DNA from: Saccharopolyspora elongata
GTDB taxonomy: Bacteria; Actinomycetota; Actinomycetes; Mycobacteriales; Pseudonocardiaceae
Direction of reading: 5' to 3'
DNA length: 64,000 bases
Assembly: GCF_004348985.1 (NCBI RefSeq)
Contig: NZ_SMKW01000031.1
Location: 46,886 to 110,885, forward strand
The position numbers were made by a program, and so were the translations under genes. The notes below the pieces were generated by a model that saw only the letters and a program-made list of their open reading frames with translations, had not been told where the DNA came from and searched no databases. This document shows, in pieces, positions 9,589-16,225 of the stretch. Within the stretch, counting starts at the first letter, position 1. Each line of letters starts with the position of its first letter.

Positions 9589-9915
9589 TTACTTCTCGGC
9601 CGTGCCGGGTTTCCCGCTGATGGATTCCTGATAGACGTCCGCGTAGGTGCGCGAGTCCTTGATCAGGTCGTCGCAGAAGGCAGCGACGTCGTTGCCGATG
9701 AGTTCCAGGATTCCCCTGTTGGCCGCGACGCCCTCCTCGAAGAAATCGATGATCCCTGAGAGCAGGGGCCCGTCGAGCAAGTCGGTCGGTCCAACCTTGA
9801 AGATGTACCTCTGAATCTCCTTGTAGACGATCTGGTAGTCCGGCGGGAGCGCCTTGACCCGCGCCATGTGCGCCCGCCACTGCTTCTTTCCCTCGATGAT
9901 GTCCTGGATGCCCAC
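9589..9915 (-). CDS. DUF1048 family protein, second copy
   Basis: A 108-residue helical soluble protein of the DUF1048 family, about 100-120 residues as usual. Its core (IVYKEIQRYIFK, LLSGIIDFFEEG, FCDDLIKDSRTYADVYQESI) parallels that of the neighbouring copy. The start is GTG at 9915, with GGAGG overlapping the end of the previous gene and only 1 nt between the genes. DUF1048 genes typically sit behind PadR-type regulators; the biochemical function is unknown. Confidence 0.83.
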   Translation of the reverse strand: MGIQDIIEGKKQWRAHMARVKALPPDYQIVYKEIQRYIFKVGPTDLLDGPLLSGIIDFFEEGVAANRGILELIGNDVAAFCDDLIKDSRTYADVYQESISGKPGTAEK

Positions 9916-9916
9916 G

Positions 9917-10273
9917 TCAGCCTCCTAGCCGGCCCAATTTCTTCGCGACGTTCCTGTTCAACTGCTTGCGCCACCGGTCGCGATAGCTCCGGGCCCCTTC
10001 GCCGCCGGCCAGCGCCGTGCAGAAGCCCTCGATGTCGTCACCCAGCACCTCGTGAATGCTCTGCCCATCGGACGCTGTCTCTTCGAGCAGCCCCAGAGCA
10101 TTGTCGAGAATCGGCATCAGGTTTCGACCGGTGAAGTCCGAGTAGAGGGAAAGATGACCCTTGATCTCTTCCCACGCCGCCCGGTAGTCGGCCGGCAATG
10201 CCTCGGCCCGGGCTTCGAACGCCTTCCATTCCCTGGTGAGATCGCTGCCTGTGATGGTCTCCCAGAAGTTCAT
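9917..10273 (-). CDS. DUF1048 family protein, first copy
   Basis: A 118-residue paralogue of the next gene. It shares the pattern of a tryptophan-containing N-terminal helix (MNFWETITGSDLTREWKAF), an ALPADYRAAWEEIK motif and a C-terminal DDIEGFC-x-SYRDRWR segment. The ATG at 10273 overlaps the PadR stop by 4 nt (ATGA), so the pair is translated with the regulator. The two tandem copies presumably form a heteromer or partly redundant pair; this is inferred from position only. Confidence 0.83.
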   Translation of the reverse strand: MNFWETITGSDLTREWKAFEARAEALPADYRAAWEEIKGHLSLYSDFTGRNLMPILDNALGLLEETASDGQSIHEVLGDDIEGFCTALAGGEGARSYRDRWRKQLNRNVAKKLGRLGG

Positions 10274-10596
10274 TCCCCGCCCTCCTTGAGCTTGTCGATC
10301 CGTGATGAGACGTACTCCCATTTCGCCCAGAACGTCGTGAGTTCTTCGCGCCCAGCGTCGTTGAGCGCATAGAACTTGCGCGGCGGGCCTAGCCCGGACG
10401 GTCGTTTCGTCACCTGGACGAGCCCGTTCTTCTCCAGCCGTAGCAGGATGGTGTACACCGTCCCCTCGACGACGTCGGCGAAGCCGAGTTCGTTCAGCCG
10501 ACGCGTGATGGCGTACCCGTAGGTCTCCTCGCTGCCGATGATTTCAAGCACGCAGCCCTCAAGCGTGCCCTTCAGCATCTCCGTCAGGTCGTCCAT
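10270..10596 (-). CDS. PadR-family transcriptional regulator
   Basis: A 108-residue winged-helix protein. It begins MDDLTEMLKGTLEGCVLEII, then shows the PadR signature ETYGYAITRRLNELGF, EGTVYTILLRLEKNGLV and a wing with PPRKFYALNDAGREEL. The ATG at 10596 fits the family start; the frame upstream is not conserved. It heads the operon with two DUF1048 genes and probably represses it through the repeats at 10619-10665. Confidence 0.9.
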   Translation of the reverse strand: MDDLTEMLKGTLEGCVLEIIGSEETYGYAITRRLNELGFADVVEGTVYTILLRLEKNGLVQVTKRPSGLGPPRKFYALNDAGREELTTFWAKWEYVSSRIDKLKEGGE

Positions 10597-10618
10597 CGTG
10601 GACCCTCTTCGGTCTCCT

Positions 10619-10665
10619 GGTACTTCGTAGTACCGAGTACCACTACACAGTAGCACAGAGTAGTG
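10619..10665. promoter_or_regulatory. Repeat-rich operator upstream of padR
   Basis: Two nested inverted repeats lie 23-69 nt before the padR start: GGTACT/AGTACC (10619-10634, 4-nt spacer) and CACTAC/GTAGTG (10641-10665). The core GTAGT/ACTAC or GTAC recurs at about five places. PadR dimers bind such dyads near their own promoter, so this is the likely autoregulatory site. Confidence 0.55.
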
Positions 10666-10684
10666 AACCAATGTCCAACGATCG

Positions 10685-10883
10685 GTGAGCGCAGACCACG
10701 GAAGCGATTCGAATCTGAACCTCTTCCGCCGCTACTTCGACCTGGTCGCCGCCGGCCGAAAAGCCATCGAGGTCCGAGTGCGGTATCCGAACCTGCGCAG
10801 CCCCAAGGCCGGCGACCACCTCCGGTTCGGGGTGCGGCTGCGACGACACCCTCACTCGCGTCAAGCGGGTGAGCCGGTACGGC
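10685..10883 (+). pseudogene. ASCH-domain protein fragment, frameshifted
   Basis: The start LNLFRRYFDLVAAGRKAIEV followed by RVRYPNLRSPKAGDHLRF is a typical ASCH (ASC-1 homology) domain N-terminus, a fold linked to RNA binding. At about 10829-10833 the homology moves by 1 nt into the next frame (CDDTLTRVKRVSRYG) and stops near 10883. No C-terminal part is present; transposase-like sequence follows. The gene is broken by a frameshift and a replaced 3' end. Confidence 0.6.
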
Positions 10884-10933
10884 AGGGGTGGTTGTCCTCT
10901 TCGGACGGTCAGCGGTTCCCCACGGCGTCGAGC

Positions 10934-11060
10934 CGGCAGAACGCCCTGGCGGCGTTGAAGGAGTACGGGACACTGCGCCGCACGATCAACGCCGCCCGGT
11001 ACCTGTCAGATCCGGCGTACCGGCGCAAGATCTCCCGGCAGTTGAACAATCAGGCGCTTG
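10934..11060 (+). mobile_element. Tn3-family transposase C-terminal remnant
   Basis: About 40 codons (ALAALKEYGTLRRTINAARY, LSDPAYRRKISRQLNN) match the segment of Tn3-family transposases that normally continues into a KGE-x-LHALRR motif. Here the continuation is lost. There is no start, no DDE core and no visible terminal inverted repeat. It directly follows the broken ASCH gene and is best read as a scar of a lost transposon. Confidence 0.55.
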
Positions 11061-11095
11061 GCGACAGCTCCCCCGATACTCGGCGCACCGCGGGC

Positions 11096-12112
11096 TCACG
11101 ATCGGTCGCTCCGGCGCGGCGACGCGTGTATCTGGACCGCGTAGACCAACCAGCCCACCACCGCCAGGCCGACCCAGTTGATCCCGCGGTACACCAGGAC
11201 GATGGCCATTGCTTGCGCGACCGGTGCTCCGGAGGACACCAGCACGCCGAGCAGCCCGGCCTCCGCCAGGCCCGCGCCCCCGGGCATGATCTGCAATGCG
11301 ATGCTCGCCTGCACGACCAGGAAACCCATCACGAATGCCGACCACGACACCGGGGCGCCCAAGGCGACGACGGTGGCCATCAAGCTCAGGAAGTCGAACA
11401 CCCAACTCAGCGCAGCGATCGCCAGAATGACCGCCCATTGGGACCGGCTCGGCCGGAGCAACCGCACCCGTTCCGACATGCGGCGCGCGGCCGCATCGGG
11501 ATCCGCCGCCCAGCTTCCTCGTTCGAGCAGCGGAATCCGTCGAGCAAGCCTGGTCAGTCCTCGCAGGCCACGGTGCAACAGTTCTGCATGCGTCACGACC
11601 CGCCAACACGCCCACGATGCAGAGGCGATGCCCAGGACGAGGACGACTGCGATGAACGTCGGAATGCTGCCGGACGTTCCCAAGCCGACAACGCCCAGCA
11701 CCATCAACACCACCGTCGCCACCACCCCGCTCAGCACTGTCGACCACACGGCCAAGGCGACACCTACGTCCCGTTGGCGCAGCTGGTAAGTCGCATACGC
11801 GAAGCCGGCCGGGTCTCCGAGCGCGGGCAACGTGGTCGACAGGGCGTTCTCGGCGAAGTGAATCGCTTGGACGGCCCGCACCCCCAAGTGCACCCCACCA
11901 GCTATCAGCAGGCGCCGGTGCAGTTCCCCGTACGCCACCAAGCTGCCGAGACCGAGCAAAGCCGCGACGACGACCCACTCCCAGCGCAAGCCCGCGAGGG
12001 CGGCACGCAACCGGCCCGACTCGCCGGTCAACGCAGGCAGCTGCCATGCCAGGACGCCGACTCCCGCGACCAGCACGGACCACTGGACTGTTCTGCGCAC
12101 GACCTTCTGCAT
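11096..12112 (-). CDS. Lysylphosphatidylglycerol-synthetase-type/UPF0104 membrane protein
   Basis: A 338-residue integral membrane protein with about 8 hydrophobic segments, the length typical of the flippase-like (AglD/MprF TM-domain) family. Recognisable parts are IHFAENALSTTLPALGDPAG in the middle and the glycine-rich MPGGAGLAEAGLLGVLV near residues 280-296. The family is thought to move lipid-linked substrates across the membrane. No catalytic LysX/MprF aminoacyl-transferase domain is attached, so lipid lysinylation should not be assumed. It appears monocistronic. Confidence 0.82.
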   Translation of the reverse strand: MQKVVRRTVQWSVLVAGVGVLAWQLPALTGESGRLRAALAGLRWEWVVVAALLGLGSLVAYGELHRRLLIAGGVHLGVRAVQAIHFAENALSTTLPALGDPAGFAYATYQLRQRDVGVALAVWSTVLSGVVATVVLMVLGVVGLGTSGSIPTFIAVVLVLGIASASWACWRVVTHAELLHRGLRGLTRLARRIPLLERGSWAADPDAAARRMSERVRLLRPSRSQWAVILAIAALSWVFDFLSLMATVVALGAPVSWSAFVMGFLVVQASIALQIMPGGAGLAEAGLLGVLVSSGAPVAQAMAIVLVYRGINWVGLAVVGWLVYAVQIHASPRRSDRS

Positions 12113-12498
12113 TGCCGCCCTCGCTGCTCGAAGTCCGCCTGCCTACGGTGGCATGCTGCGCACCCGCCAACCGAACTGAGGCCTCCCCTCCCACAGCAAC
12201 CACCCCAGGTGGCCGTCGGCTGTCCTGCACCGCAGATCACTTCCCTGGAGTACCCGTGCCGACACCGAGCCCGCGACGCCTATGCACGGCAGAGTGCTTG
12301 GCGAGCTCGCGTCGATGAGCTCGTTCGGCGCGGTGTTGATCAGTACTGGCGCAAGCATCGGCGCGCATACGGAATCGACGGCGCCGGAACCAAGGCGCAA
12401 CGGCCAGTGACGAGCCGGATTGACATTCCGTCCGGCCGAATCAGCCATGAGCAAAGCTGTTTCGCGGACGTCCACAGCAGACTCTATGAAGACAAGTA

Positions 12499-12597
12499 AT
12501 GACTCATCCATATGAGTCAACTACCCTTGATCACCAGGAGCTGAAGTTCGGAAAGACTTACCGTGAAGGCGGCGCCAGTGGCGGCGTCTCCGAGTAG
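12499..12597 (+). CDS. Possible 32-residue peptide ending at a terminator
   Basis: ATG at 12499 to TAG at 12597. The peptide has a tyrosine-threonine-leucine front (MTHPYESTTL), a middle KFGKTYREGG and a small-residue tail. The stem-loop at 12600-12635 begins 3 nt after the stop. The front loosely resembles a RiPP leader (Y-x-x-T-x-L in place of Y-x-x-P-x-L), but no modification enzymes are nearby and no ribosome-binding site is evident. An 8-bp inverted repeat covers its first codons. Coding status is doubtful. Confidence 0.2.
   Translation: MTHPYESTTLDHQELKFGKTYREGGASGGVSE
12500..12519. repeat. 8-bp inverted repeat TGACTCAT/ATGAGTCA
   Basis: Perfect 8-bp arms separated by CCAT. It could be an operator, a hairpin or the edge of a lost element. 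It lies between the IS3-like scrap and the terminator at 12600. Confidence 0.5.
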
Positions 12598-12599
12598 AA

Positions 12600-12635
12600 G
12601 CCCCGGCGGGCGATGAGAAACGGCCCCGCCGGGGC
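12600..12635 (+). terminator. Strong GC stem-loop
   Basis: A perfect 11-bp stem (GCCCCGGCGGG and CCCGCCGGGGC) with a 14-nt loop. It is not next to any established gene: the nearest is the DUF6480 gene, whose minus-strand stop is 260 nt away. The structure therefore implies a transcript ending here, possibly the small frame at 12499. Confidence 0.55.
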
Positions 12636-12894
12636 CGTCGAAGCGGTCGGCAGGCTCTCGTACCCACGAGCGTCAAGACCACCTGCAGCACACCCACAAA
12701 GGCCCGACATCTCAGGCTCCGCAACCGAGCTTCCAGGGCACCCCGAGCAGCGGACCGTGGCTACTGACGCGGCGGCCTCTTTGGTTCCTCCTCCTGTTCG
12801 ACTGCTCCCCTCTTCGCCGATTCGTCCCCGCTCACAGCAGGCTGATCGGACTGTTCCTCTTCACGCTGCTGCACAGGCCGAATCGGATTGGTGG

Positions 12895-13143
12895 TCAGTA
12901 GCCGAGGAGACCCGCTCCGAATGAAATGAAGAACGCGGCTACCAGCACGACGACGACAGCGATCGCGATCAGCCAGATCCACTTGGTCGGACGTGCCGAA
13001 GGCTTGGTCTTGTACGAGAGGCCTTCGGTGGCCGATGCCGACTCCGGCGGTGTCTCCCCAGGCGGTACCGAGCCGCCCTGCTCCAAGCCTGGCGTGCGAT
13101 CCGGGTCAGGATCAGGAGGCTCGTGGGACCCTCGTGTGGACAT
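12895..13143 (-). CDS. DUF6480 family small membrane protein
   Basis: An 82-residue protein. It has a proline- and acid-rich N-terminus with the family phrase PDPDPDRTPGLEQGGSVPPG and ETPP, one C-terminal transmembrane helix (about residues 55-75, WIWLIAIAVVVVLVAAFFI) and a short exposed end. It is widespread in actinomycetes and of unknown function. It appears monocistronic. Confidence 0.82.
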   Translation of the reverse strand: MSTRGSHEPPDPDPDRTPGLEQGGSVPPGETPPESASATEGLSYKTKPSARPTKWIWLIAIAVVVVLVAAFFISFGAGLLGY

Positions 13144-13540
13144 GCCTAGTGGCTACCCGCACCGTCGTTGCCGAAACGACAAGCTCCTGGTGCTCCACTG
13201 TTCGCCTCGGGATGCACGTGCATCGACTGAACCTCGGCGCCGGGCCGGAAACAATCGTCGGCCAGGCTCCTATGGGCGCCGAGCTCGGTTGGGTGAAGGC
13301 CCGCGGACGAGACGAGCAGAATCGCGCGACCGGCGCGCGCCGGGTGGCCCTGCGGAAGCCATGTCGTCCACGGCCACGAGCAACGCGCTTCTACAGGCCG
13401 AACGGCGTCATGCGGAAATCCTGATCCATTGATCGTGTGCACCACGCATGCACCGAGGAGCGCTCGGGTAGCCGAATGGCAGGCTGCGTTCTATGAACGG
13501 CCAGCTCCGCACCGCATCAACCGGAAAGGACATCCGAGCC
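13144..13540. other. Gap without recognised gene
   Basis: About 400 bp between the divergently oriented DUF6480 and CBS genes. Open frames here have no recognisable family or ribosome-binding site. The CBS promoter should lie in the last 150 bp, but no box could be named. Confidence 0.4.
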
Positions 13541-13957
13541 ATGACGACGGCACGGGAGATCATGACCAGCGGCGCACAGTGCGTTCAAACCGACCAGACG
13601 GCGGCCGACGCCGCACGGATCATGGCCGAACTCGGCGTCGGCGGCCTGCCGATCTGCGGACCAGACAACAAGATCAAAGGAGTCGTGACCGATCGCGACC
13701 TGGTCACCAAGGTCATCGCCAAGGGCCGGGATGCCGGCACGTTCCCGGCCGGCGACCTGGGCCAGGCGGAGGCCGTCACCATCGGCGCGGACGATCCCGC
13801 CGACGAGATCCTGCGGACGATGAGCCAGCACAAAGTCCGGCGATTGCCCGTCATCGACGGCGATCAACTGGTTGGCATGGTCAGCTTGAGCGACATCGCA
13901 CGATCGCTACCCCACACGGAGGTGGGAGAGCTGGTGGACACACTTTCCTCCGACTGA
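13541..13957 (+). CDS. Two-CBS-domain protein
   Basis: A 138-residue Bateman module: CBS1 about residues 8-62 (GVGGLPICG, GVVTDRDLV) and CBS2 about 75-130 (VRRLPVIDGDQLVGMVSLSD). The ATG at 13541 is chosen because AAAGGA lies 13-16 nt upstream and MTTAREIMT is the usual family start; an ATG at 13493 would add a non-conserved tail. Such proteins bind adenine nucleotides and are common in actinomycete dormancy and stress regulons. The partner is unknown. Confidence 0.88.
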   Translation: MTTAREIMTSGAQCVQTDQTAADAARIMAELGVGGLPICGPDNKIKGVVTDRDLVTKVIAKGRDAGTFPAGDLGQAEAVTIGADDPADEILRTMSQHKVRRLPVIDGDQLVGMVSLSDIARSLPHTEVGELVDTLSSD

Positions 13958-14062
13958 ATCGGCGGTTTGCGTCTCGCTCTTCCGGGGTGCTCTACAGCGC
14001 TGCGGATAAGGCGCGAATAGGCACGCGGTGACGTAGGCGACCAAGAGGGGTACTCGAATCCT

Positions 14063-14190
14063 ATGAGTGGATCGCCGGCGCCGCCCTGGATACGCATCGT
14101 CACGCTGAATGTCTTGTCTTCGCAGTACGCTGACGGACCGCGTCGAATGGAGGCGATTCGCGAGGAGCTGCGAGCTCTGATGCGAGTTCG
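14063..14190 (+). pseudogene. Endonuclease/exonuclease/phosphatase N-terminal fragment
   Basis: From the ATG at 14063 the frame reads RIVTLNVLSSQYADGPRRME then AIREELRAL. This is the first strand and helix of EEP (DNase I-like) enzymes, where a V-A-L-Q-E motif should follow. Instead it dissolves into unrelated codons and stops at 14278, overlapping the next gene. More than 200 residues of the domain are missing, so this is a scrap left by a deletion. Confidence 0.5.
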
Positions 14191-14270
14191 CGACGTCTCT
14201 TTCGCGAACGGCTGCTGGACGGTGAGGGCGACCGTCTCACGGAGACACATTCCAAGACGAACGAACGTTG

Positions 14271-15260
14271 GTGGATGAGTTGGAAGGGCGAACCAGCGTC
14301 GAAGCCATAGATGGCGACACCGGCTTTTGGACTGATGGCGACGCGCTGGAGGCCTGTCTGCGCGAGAGACCGCCTCGGATTCCGGCGCACTTCGGCTACG
14401 ACGCGCTCGGGTCAGAACTCTTCGAGGAGATCACCGAGCTACCGGACTACTACTTGACCCGCGTGGAAGACGCTTTGCTGCAGCGGCATGCCGGGGCGAT
14501 CGCGGACGAACTCGGAACACCGTGGGTCGCCGAACTGGGCAGCGGCAGCGCGAAGAAGACACGAGTACTGCTCACAGCGTGCGCTGCCCGGCGTCGAACG
14601 ACGTTCCTTCCCATCGATGTCAGCCGCGAAATGCTCGTCTCCAGCGGCGATGCGCTGGCCGCCGACTGCCGCGAGGTGACCGTGCGCGGGTTGTGGGGCC
14701 GGTACGAAGCGGGGCTTCGCTGGATCCGCCGACAACGTCGCGCGCCGGTCACGATGATGTTCTTGGGGAGCACGTTGGGAAACACGACCACCGCCGAACG
14801 CCACGCGCTGCTCGCGGAGATCGAGCGCACACTCGCACCTGGCGACCGCTTTCTCGTTTCAGCAGACCTGGTCAAACCCAAGCACGTCCTCGAAGCCTGC
14901 TACAACGATCCGCCGGGCGGTTCCGCGTTCGTGCGTTTCCGCCTGAACCACCTGGCCCACCTCAACCGTTGCTTCGACGGTGATTTCCTGCTCGACCGCT
15001 TCCAGGCGCGGGCCCATTACAACGAGCACACCCGCACGGTCGAAGGCCACCTCTACGCCACCACGGAGCACATGGCGGAACTGCGCGCACTGGACATCCG
15101 GCTGGAGTTCAAGGTAGGCGATTCGATCAACGTCGGATTCTCCGCGAAGTTCGATCCGACGCACTTCATCGATGAGATGCGCGACTTCGGCCTGCTCCCC
15201 CACCGGCATTGGATGGACGAGCGCTGGCAGTACGGGCTCTTCCTCTTCTCCCGCCGTTGA
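14271..15260 (+). CDS. EgtD-like amino-acid N-methyltransferase with altered substrate pocket
   Basis: A 329-residue SAM methyltransferase of the EgtD family. It has FGYDALGSELFEEIT and DYYLTR near residues 41-64, ELGSGSAKKTR near 88-98, PIDVSREML near 114-122 and FLGSTLGN near 164-171. By alignment from memory to mycobacterial EgtD, Asn166, Tyr206 and Ser284 are kept (Asn171, Tyr211, Ser291). The histidine-contacting Met252 and Glu282 are Gly259 and Gly289. Histidine may therefore not be the substrate. The start is GTG 14271 or TTG 14268; neither has a clear ribosome-binding site. It is first of a four-gene operon, and no egtB or egtC gene is present. Confidence 0.82.
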   Translation: MDELEGRTSVEAIDGDTGFWTDGDALEACLRERPPRIPAHFGYDALGSELFEEITELPDYYLTRVEDALLQRHAGAIADELGTPWVAELGSGSAKKTRVLLTACAARRRTTFLPIDVSREMLVSSGDALAADCREVTVRGLWGRYEAGLRWIRRQRRAPVTMMFLGSTLGNTTTAERHALLAEIERTLAPGDRFLVSADLVKPKHVLEACYNDPPGGSAFVRFRLNHLAHLNRCFDGDFLLDRFQARAHYNEHTRTVEGHLYATTEHMAELRALDIRLEFKVGDSINVGFSAKFDPTHFIDEMRDFGLLPHRHWMDERWQYGLFLFSRR

Positions 15261-15291
15261 ACGTCGGCGTCACCGGAACAACCGGAGTCCG

Positions 15292-15981
15292 ATGTTTCGC
15301 TCGATGGATACCGGGTATGAGGGCAGGGTGCTCCTCATGCGACTACCCGGTGTCTACCGAGCAGCCGACGACACGGCGTTGCTGGCAAACGTCATGCGCC
15401 AAGGCGAGTACGCCCGCGGGCGGCGCGTGTTGGACATCGGATGCGGAACGGGTGCGCTCGCCATCGAGGCGGTGCGGGCCGGGGCGGCATCGGTCACGGC
15501 GGTCGACCTGTCACTGCGGTCCGCAGCCGCGACGTGGCTCAACGCCCGGGTTCACCGAGCCCCGGTCGATGTTCGTCGCGGTGACCTCTTCGAGCCGGTG
15601 CGGGGCGAACGATTCGATCTCCTGCTGGCCAATCCTCCCTATGTGCCCGCACCCACTTCGCTGCTCCCCCGCCACCGGATTGCTCGCTGCTGGGATGCGG
15701 GCATTGATGGCAGGCAAGTGCTCGACCGGATCTGCCTCGGGTCTGCCGATGCGCTCTCCAGCGGCGGCACGGTCTTGATCGTGCAGTCCGAGGTGTGCGA
15801 TGAACGCGCGACCCTGGTGCGGCTGGAAGGAGCCGGTATTCGGTCGCAGGTGGTCGCGCGATTTCGCGTGCCGTTCGGTCCGGTGATGCGAACCCGCACC
15901 GCGCTCGTCGAAGGTCGCGGACTGCTGAAATCGGGCCGCCGCGAAGAGGAACTCGTCGTCGTGGAGGGTTGCCGTGACTGA
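15292..15981 (+). CDS. HemK-like class I SAM methyltransferase
   Basis: A 229-residue methyltransferase with SAM motif I VLDIGCGTGALAIE (about residues 47-60), motif II TAVDLS (69-74) and the amide/amine-methylating motif NPPY at residues 114-117. The N-PPY tetrad is shared by HemK/PrmC glutamine methylases and N6-adenine methylases. The N-terminal release-factor-binding domain of PrmC is missing, so a small-molecule or protein side-chain target is more likely. It starts 31 nt after the EgtD-like gene and overlaps the CDGSH gene by 8 nt. Confidence 0.85.
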   Translation: MFRSMDTGYEGRVLLMRLPGVYRAADDTALLANVMRQGEYARGRRVLDIGCGTGALAIEAVRAGAASVTAVDLSLRSAAATWLNARVHRAPVDVRRGDLFEPVRGERFDLLLANPPYVPAPTSLLPRHRIARCWDAGIDGRQVLDRICLGSADALSSGGTVLIVQSEVCDERATLVRLEGAGIRSQVVARFRVPFGPVMRTRTALVEGRGLLKSGRREEELVVVEGCRD

Positions 15982-16225
15982 CCGCTACCCCACGCGCATC
16001 GAGATCACCGGCGAGGGGCCCGTGCTCGTGCACGGCCCGGTCGAACTGATCACTCCGGACGGACGTCGCGTGTGTTCCGAACGTGCGGTGACCGCCCTGT
16101 GCACGTGCCGCCGGAGTCGCCGCTACCCGATGTGCGACACCAGCCACCGCCGCTGCGCCCGAAGCCGCCGGAGGAAGACCGATGACGACCAGAACGAGAC
16201 CTTCGAAGACGACCGGCAGTGCTGA
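15974..16225 (+). CDS. CDGSH iron-sulphur domain protein
   Basis: An 83-residue protein with the CDGSH-type cluster motif C-T-C-x3-S-x3-P-x-C-D-x2-H. Ligands are Cys43, Cys45, Cys54 and His58 for a [2Fe-2S] centre. The GTG start at 15974 lies within the methyltransferase end (8-nt overlap), and the gene overlaps the next by 44 nt. It has a single motif and a charged tail. A redox or electron-transfer role for the adjacent iron enzyme is inferred from the coupling. Confidence 0.9.
   Translation: MTDRYPTRIEITGEGPVLVHGPVELITPDGRRVCSERAVTALCTCRRSRRYPMCDTSHRRCARSRRRKTDDDQNETFEDDRQC

Larger units (their letters stand above)
12113..12894. other. 0.8 kb gap with IS3-like scrap, hairpin and tiny open frames
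   Basis: No convincing full gene is present. On the plus strand, about 12250-12410 gives AYARQSAWRARVDELVRRG and DQYWRKHRRAYGIDGAG, which resembles the N-terminal half of IS3-type transposase OrfB without a start or catalytic core. A 32-codon frame lies at 12499-12597 and ends at a strong stem-loop. On the minus strand, 12761-12874 could encode a 37-residue acidic peptide starting GTG (VQQREEEQSDQPAV...), but nothing supports its expression. Confidence 0.35.

Noticed and set aside
12499..12597. Lasso-peptide precursor
   Set aside because: Leader motif is only partial, there is no acceptable core ring (Gly1 to Asp/Glu7-9 with a tail), and no cyclase or protease genes are nearby; kept only as a doubtful small frame.
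13440..13500. tRNA-like stretch GGTAGCCGAATGGCAGG
   Set aside because: No cloverleaf could be folded, and no acceptor stem or T-loop GTTCRA was found.
14271..15260. Ergothioneine cluster
   Set aside because: Only an EgtD-like gene is present, with two substrate residues changed; egtA, egtB, egtC and egtE are not in the window.
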